A DNA stretch of 64,000 nt, from NCBI RefSeq assembly GCF_030264295.1, contig NZ_CP127173.1:5401501-5465500 (forward strand), read 5' to 3'. The stretch's first letter is position 1; every line of letters begins with the position of its first letter. Both the position numbers and the translations under genes were made by a program. The notes under the pieces were generated by a model. That model had not been told where the DNA came from and did not search any database. It saw only the letters and a list, made by a program, of their open reading frames with translations. The stretch comes from Amycolatopsis nalaikhensis. Its GTDB lineage: Bacteria > Actinomycetota > Actinomycetes > Mycobacteriales > Pseudonocardiaceae. Shown here one piece after another: positions 63,519 through 64,000 of this stretch.

Positions 63519-64000
63519 GATTCCTCCGGGGGTTGACGGCGATGACGTCTCTGGGTGATCCGGCGGCCGATCGCGGCGAGCCCGCCCGGCTCGAACAGCA
63601 CGACGAGGATGATCGCGGCACCGTAGACGAACGAGCTGACGAGGATGGGGGTCAGCGCGCCGTCGCCGGTGCCGGTGAACCAGCCGAGGTCGGCCGAGTA
63701 GAGGGCGAGCACCTGCGGCAGCCCGTTGACGATCAGCGCGCCGACCAGCGCGCCGGGCACCGAGCCGAGCCCGCCGATGATGACCATCGCGAGGTAGGCG
63801 ATGGACACGTTGATGCCGTAGGTGCCGAACTCGCTTTCGTCGGGCTTGAGGATGTCGAACCACAGCACGGTCATCGCGCCGGCGAGACCGCCGTAGGCCG
63901 ACGAAACGGCGAACGCGCCCGCCTTGGCGCGCAGCACGCTGACGCCCATCACCGCGGCCGCGGCCTCGTGGTCGCGCACGGCCCGCCACGACCGCCCGAC
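63515..64000 (-). CDS. Branched-chain amino acid ABC transporter permease (LivM-like), 5' part outside window
   Basis: The visible 161 C-terminal residues show the LivM-type signature RSWRAVRDHEAAAAVMGVSVLRAKAGAFAVSSAYGGLAGAM, the loop that contacts the ATPase. Three to four membrane helices follow (INVSIAYLAMVIIGGLGSVPGALVGALIV; VSSFVYGAAIILVVLFEPGGLAAIGRRI). The frame is open to the right edge. It is upstream of and overlaps the substrate-binding protein gene by four bases. Confidence 0.93.
   Translation of the reverse strand, partial: VGRSWRAVRDHEAAAAVMGVSVLRAKAGAFAVSSAYGGLAGAMTVLWFDILKPDESEFGTYGINVSIAYLAMVIIGGLGSVPGALVGALIVNGLPQVLALYSADLGWFTGTGDGALTPILVSSFVYGAAIILVVLFEPGGLAAIGRRITQRRHRRQPPEES

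Overview
The window is high-GC DNA, with strong G/C preference at third codon positions and many GTG starts, and it reads as an actinomycete chromosome. The family Pseudonocardiaceae, probably Amycolatopsis, is inferred from three things: an Emb-type cell-wall arabinosyltransferase, actinobacterial aerobic cobalamin genes (fused CobIJ, CobN with a ChlI/ChlD-like fusion) and palindromic intergenic repeats of a kind I associate with that genus. No rRNA, tRNA or CRISPR array was seen.

The backbone is an aerobic (late cobalt insertion) cobalamin cluster spread over about 41 kb in blocks of alternating strand. From left to right these are: cobN (-) behind a cobalamin riboswitch; cobG-cobH-cobIJ (+); cobL, cobM, a Gfo/Idh/MocA oxidoreductase, cobK and bluB (-); a ChlI/ChlD-like chelatase subunit, cobO, cobB and cobC (+); cobU-cobT-cobS (-); cobD-cobQ (+); and cbtB-cbtA plus a DUF4190-like protein (-) behind a second cobalamin riboswitch. 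Most neighbours within a block overlap by a few bases, which suggests translational coupling. No cobA or cobF was found here.

Other loci lie between these blocks. They are a poly-gamma-glutamate-type locus (PgsB and PgsC homologues, an NlpC/P60 hydrolase and a CACHE-HAMP-like protein, 3.7-7.6 kb); an ABC exporter with an XRE regulator (8.0-10.0 kb); a secreted sedolisin (13.7-15.7 kb); an HTH-nSTAND-WD40 protein followed by an acetyltransferase (16.5-20.9 kb); and an Emb arabinosyltransferase (20.9-24.0 kb). A small low-GC island with a SLATT/DUF4231-like membrane protein and a lipoprotein (33.4-35.0 kb) interrupts the cobalamin cluster.

From 41.5 kb rightwards come a ROK kinase, a repeat-rich gap, a DeoR regulator, a Dyp-type peroxidase, a sigma-like gene interrupted by an amber codon next to a LuxR-type gene, the glutamate synthase genes gltB-gltD, a YigZ-family gene and a GH92 mannosidase with twin LacI-type operators. 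These are followed by an IS701-family insertion sequence, an Lrp/AsnC regulator divergent from a branched-chain amino-acid dehydrogenase, and the start of a branched-chain amino-acid ABC transporter that runs off the right edge.

The most unusual non-coding content is a set of palindromic repeats. One is an 85-bp element present three times at identical length; one copy lies between cobL and cobM inside an 18-bp duplication that rebuilds the junction of the two genes. A second is a cluster of AATGAGTCATT hairpins next to a 71-bp tandem repeat. A third is a terminator-like palindrome split by the IS, whose transposase stop codon is supplied by the target-site duplication.
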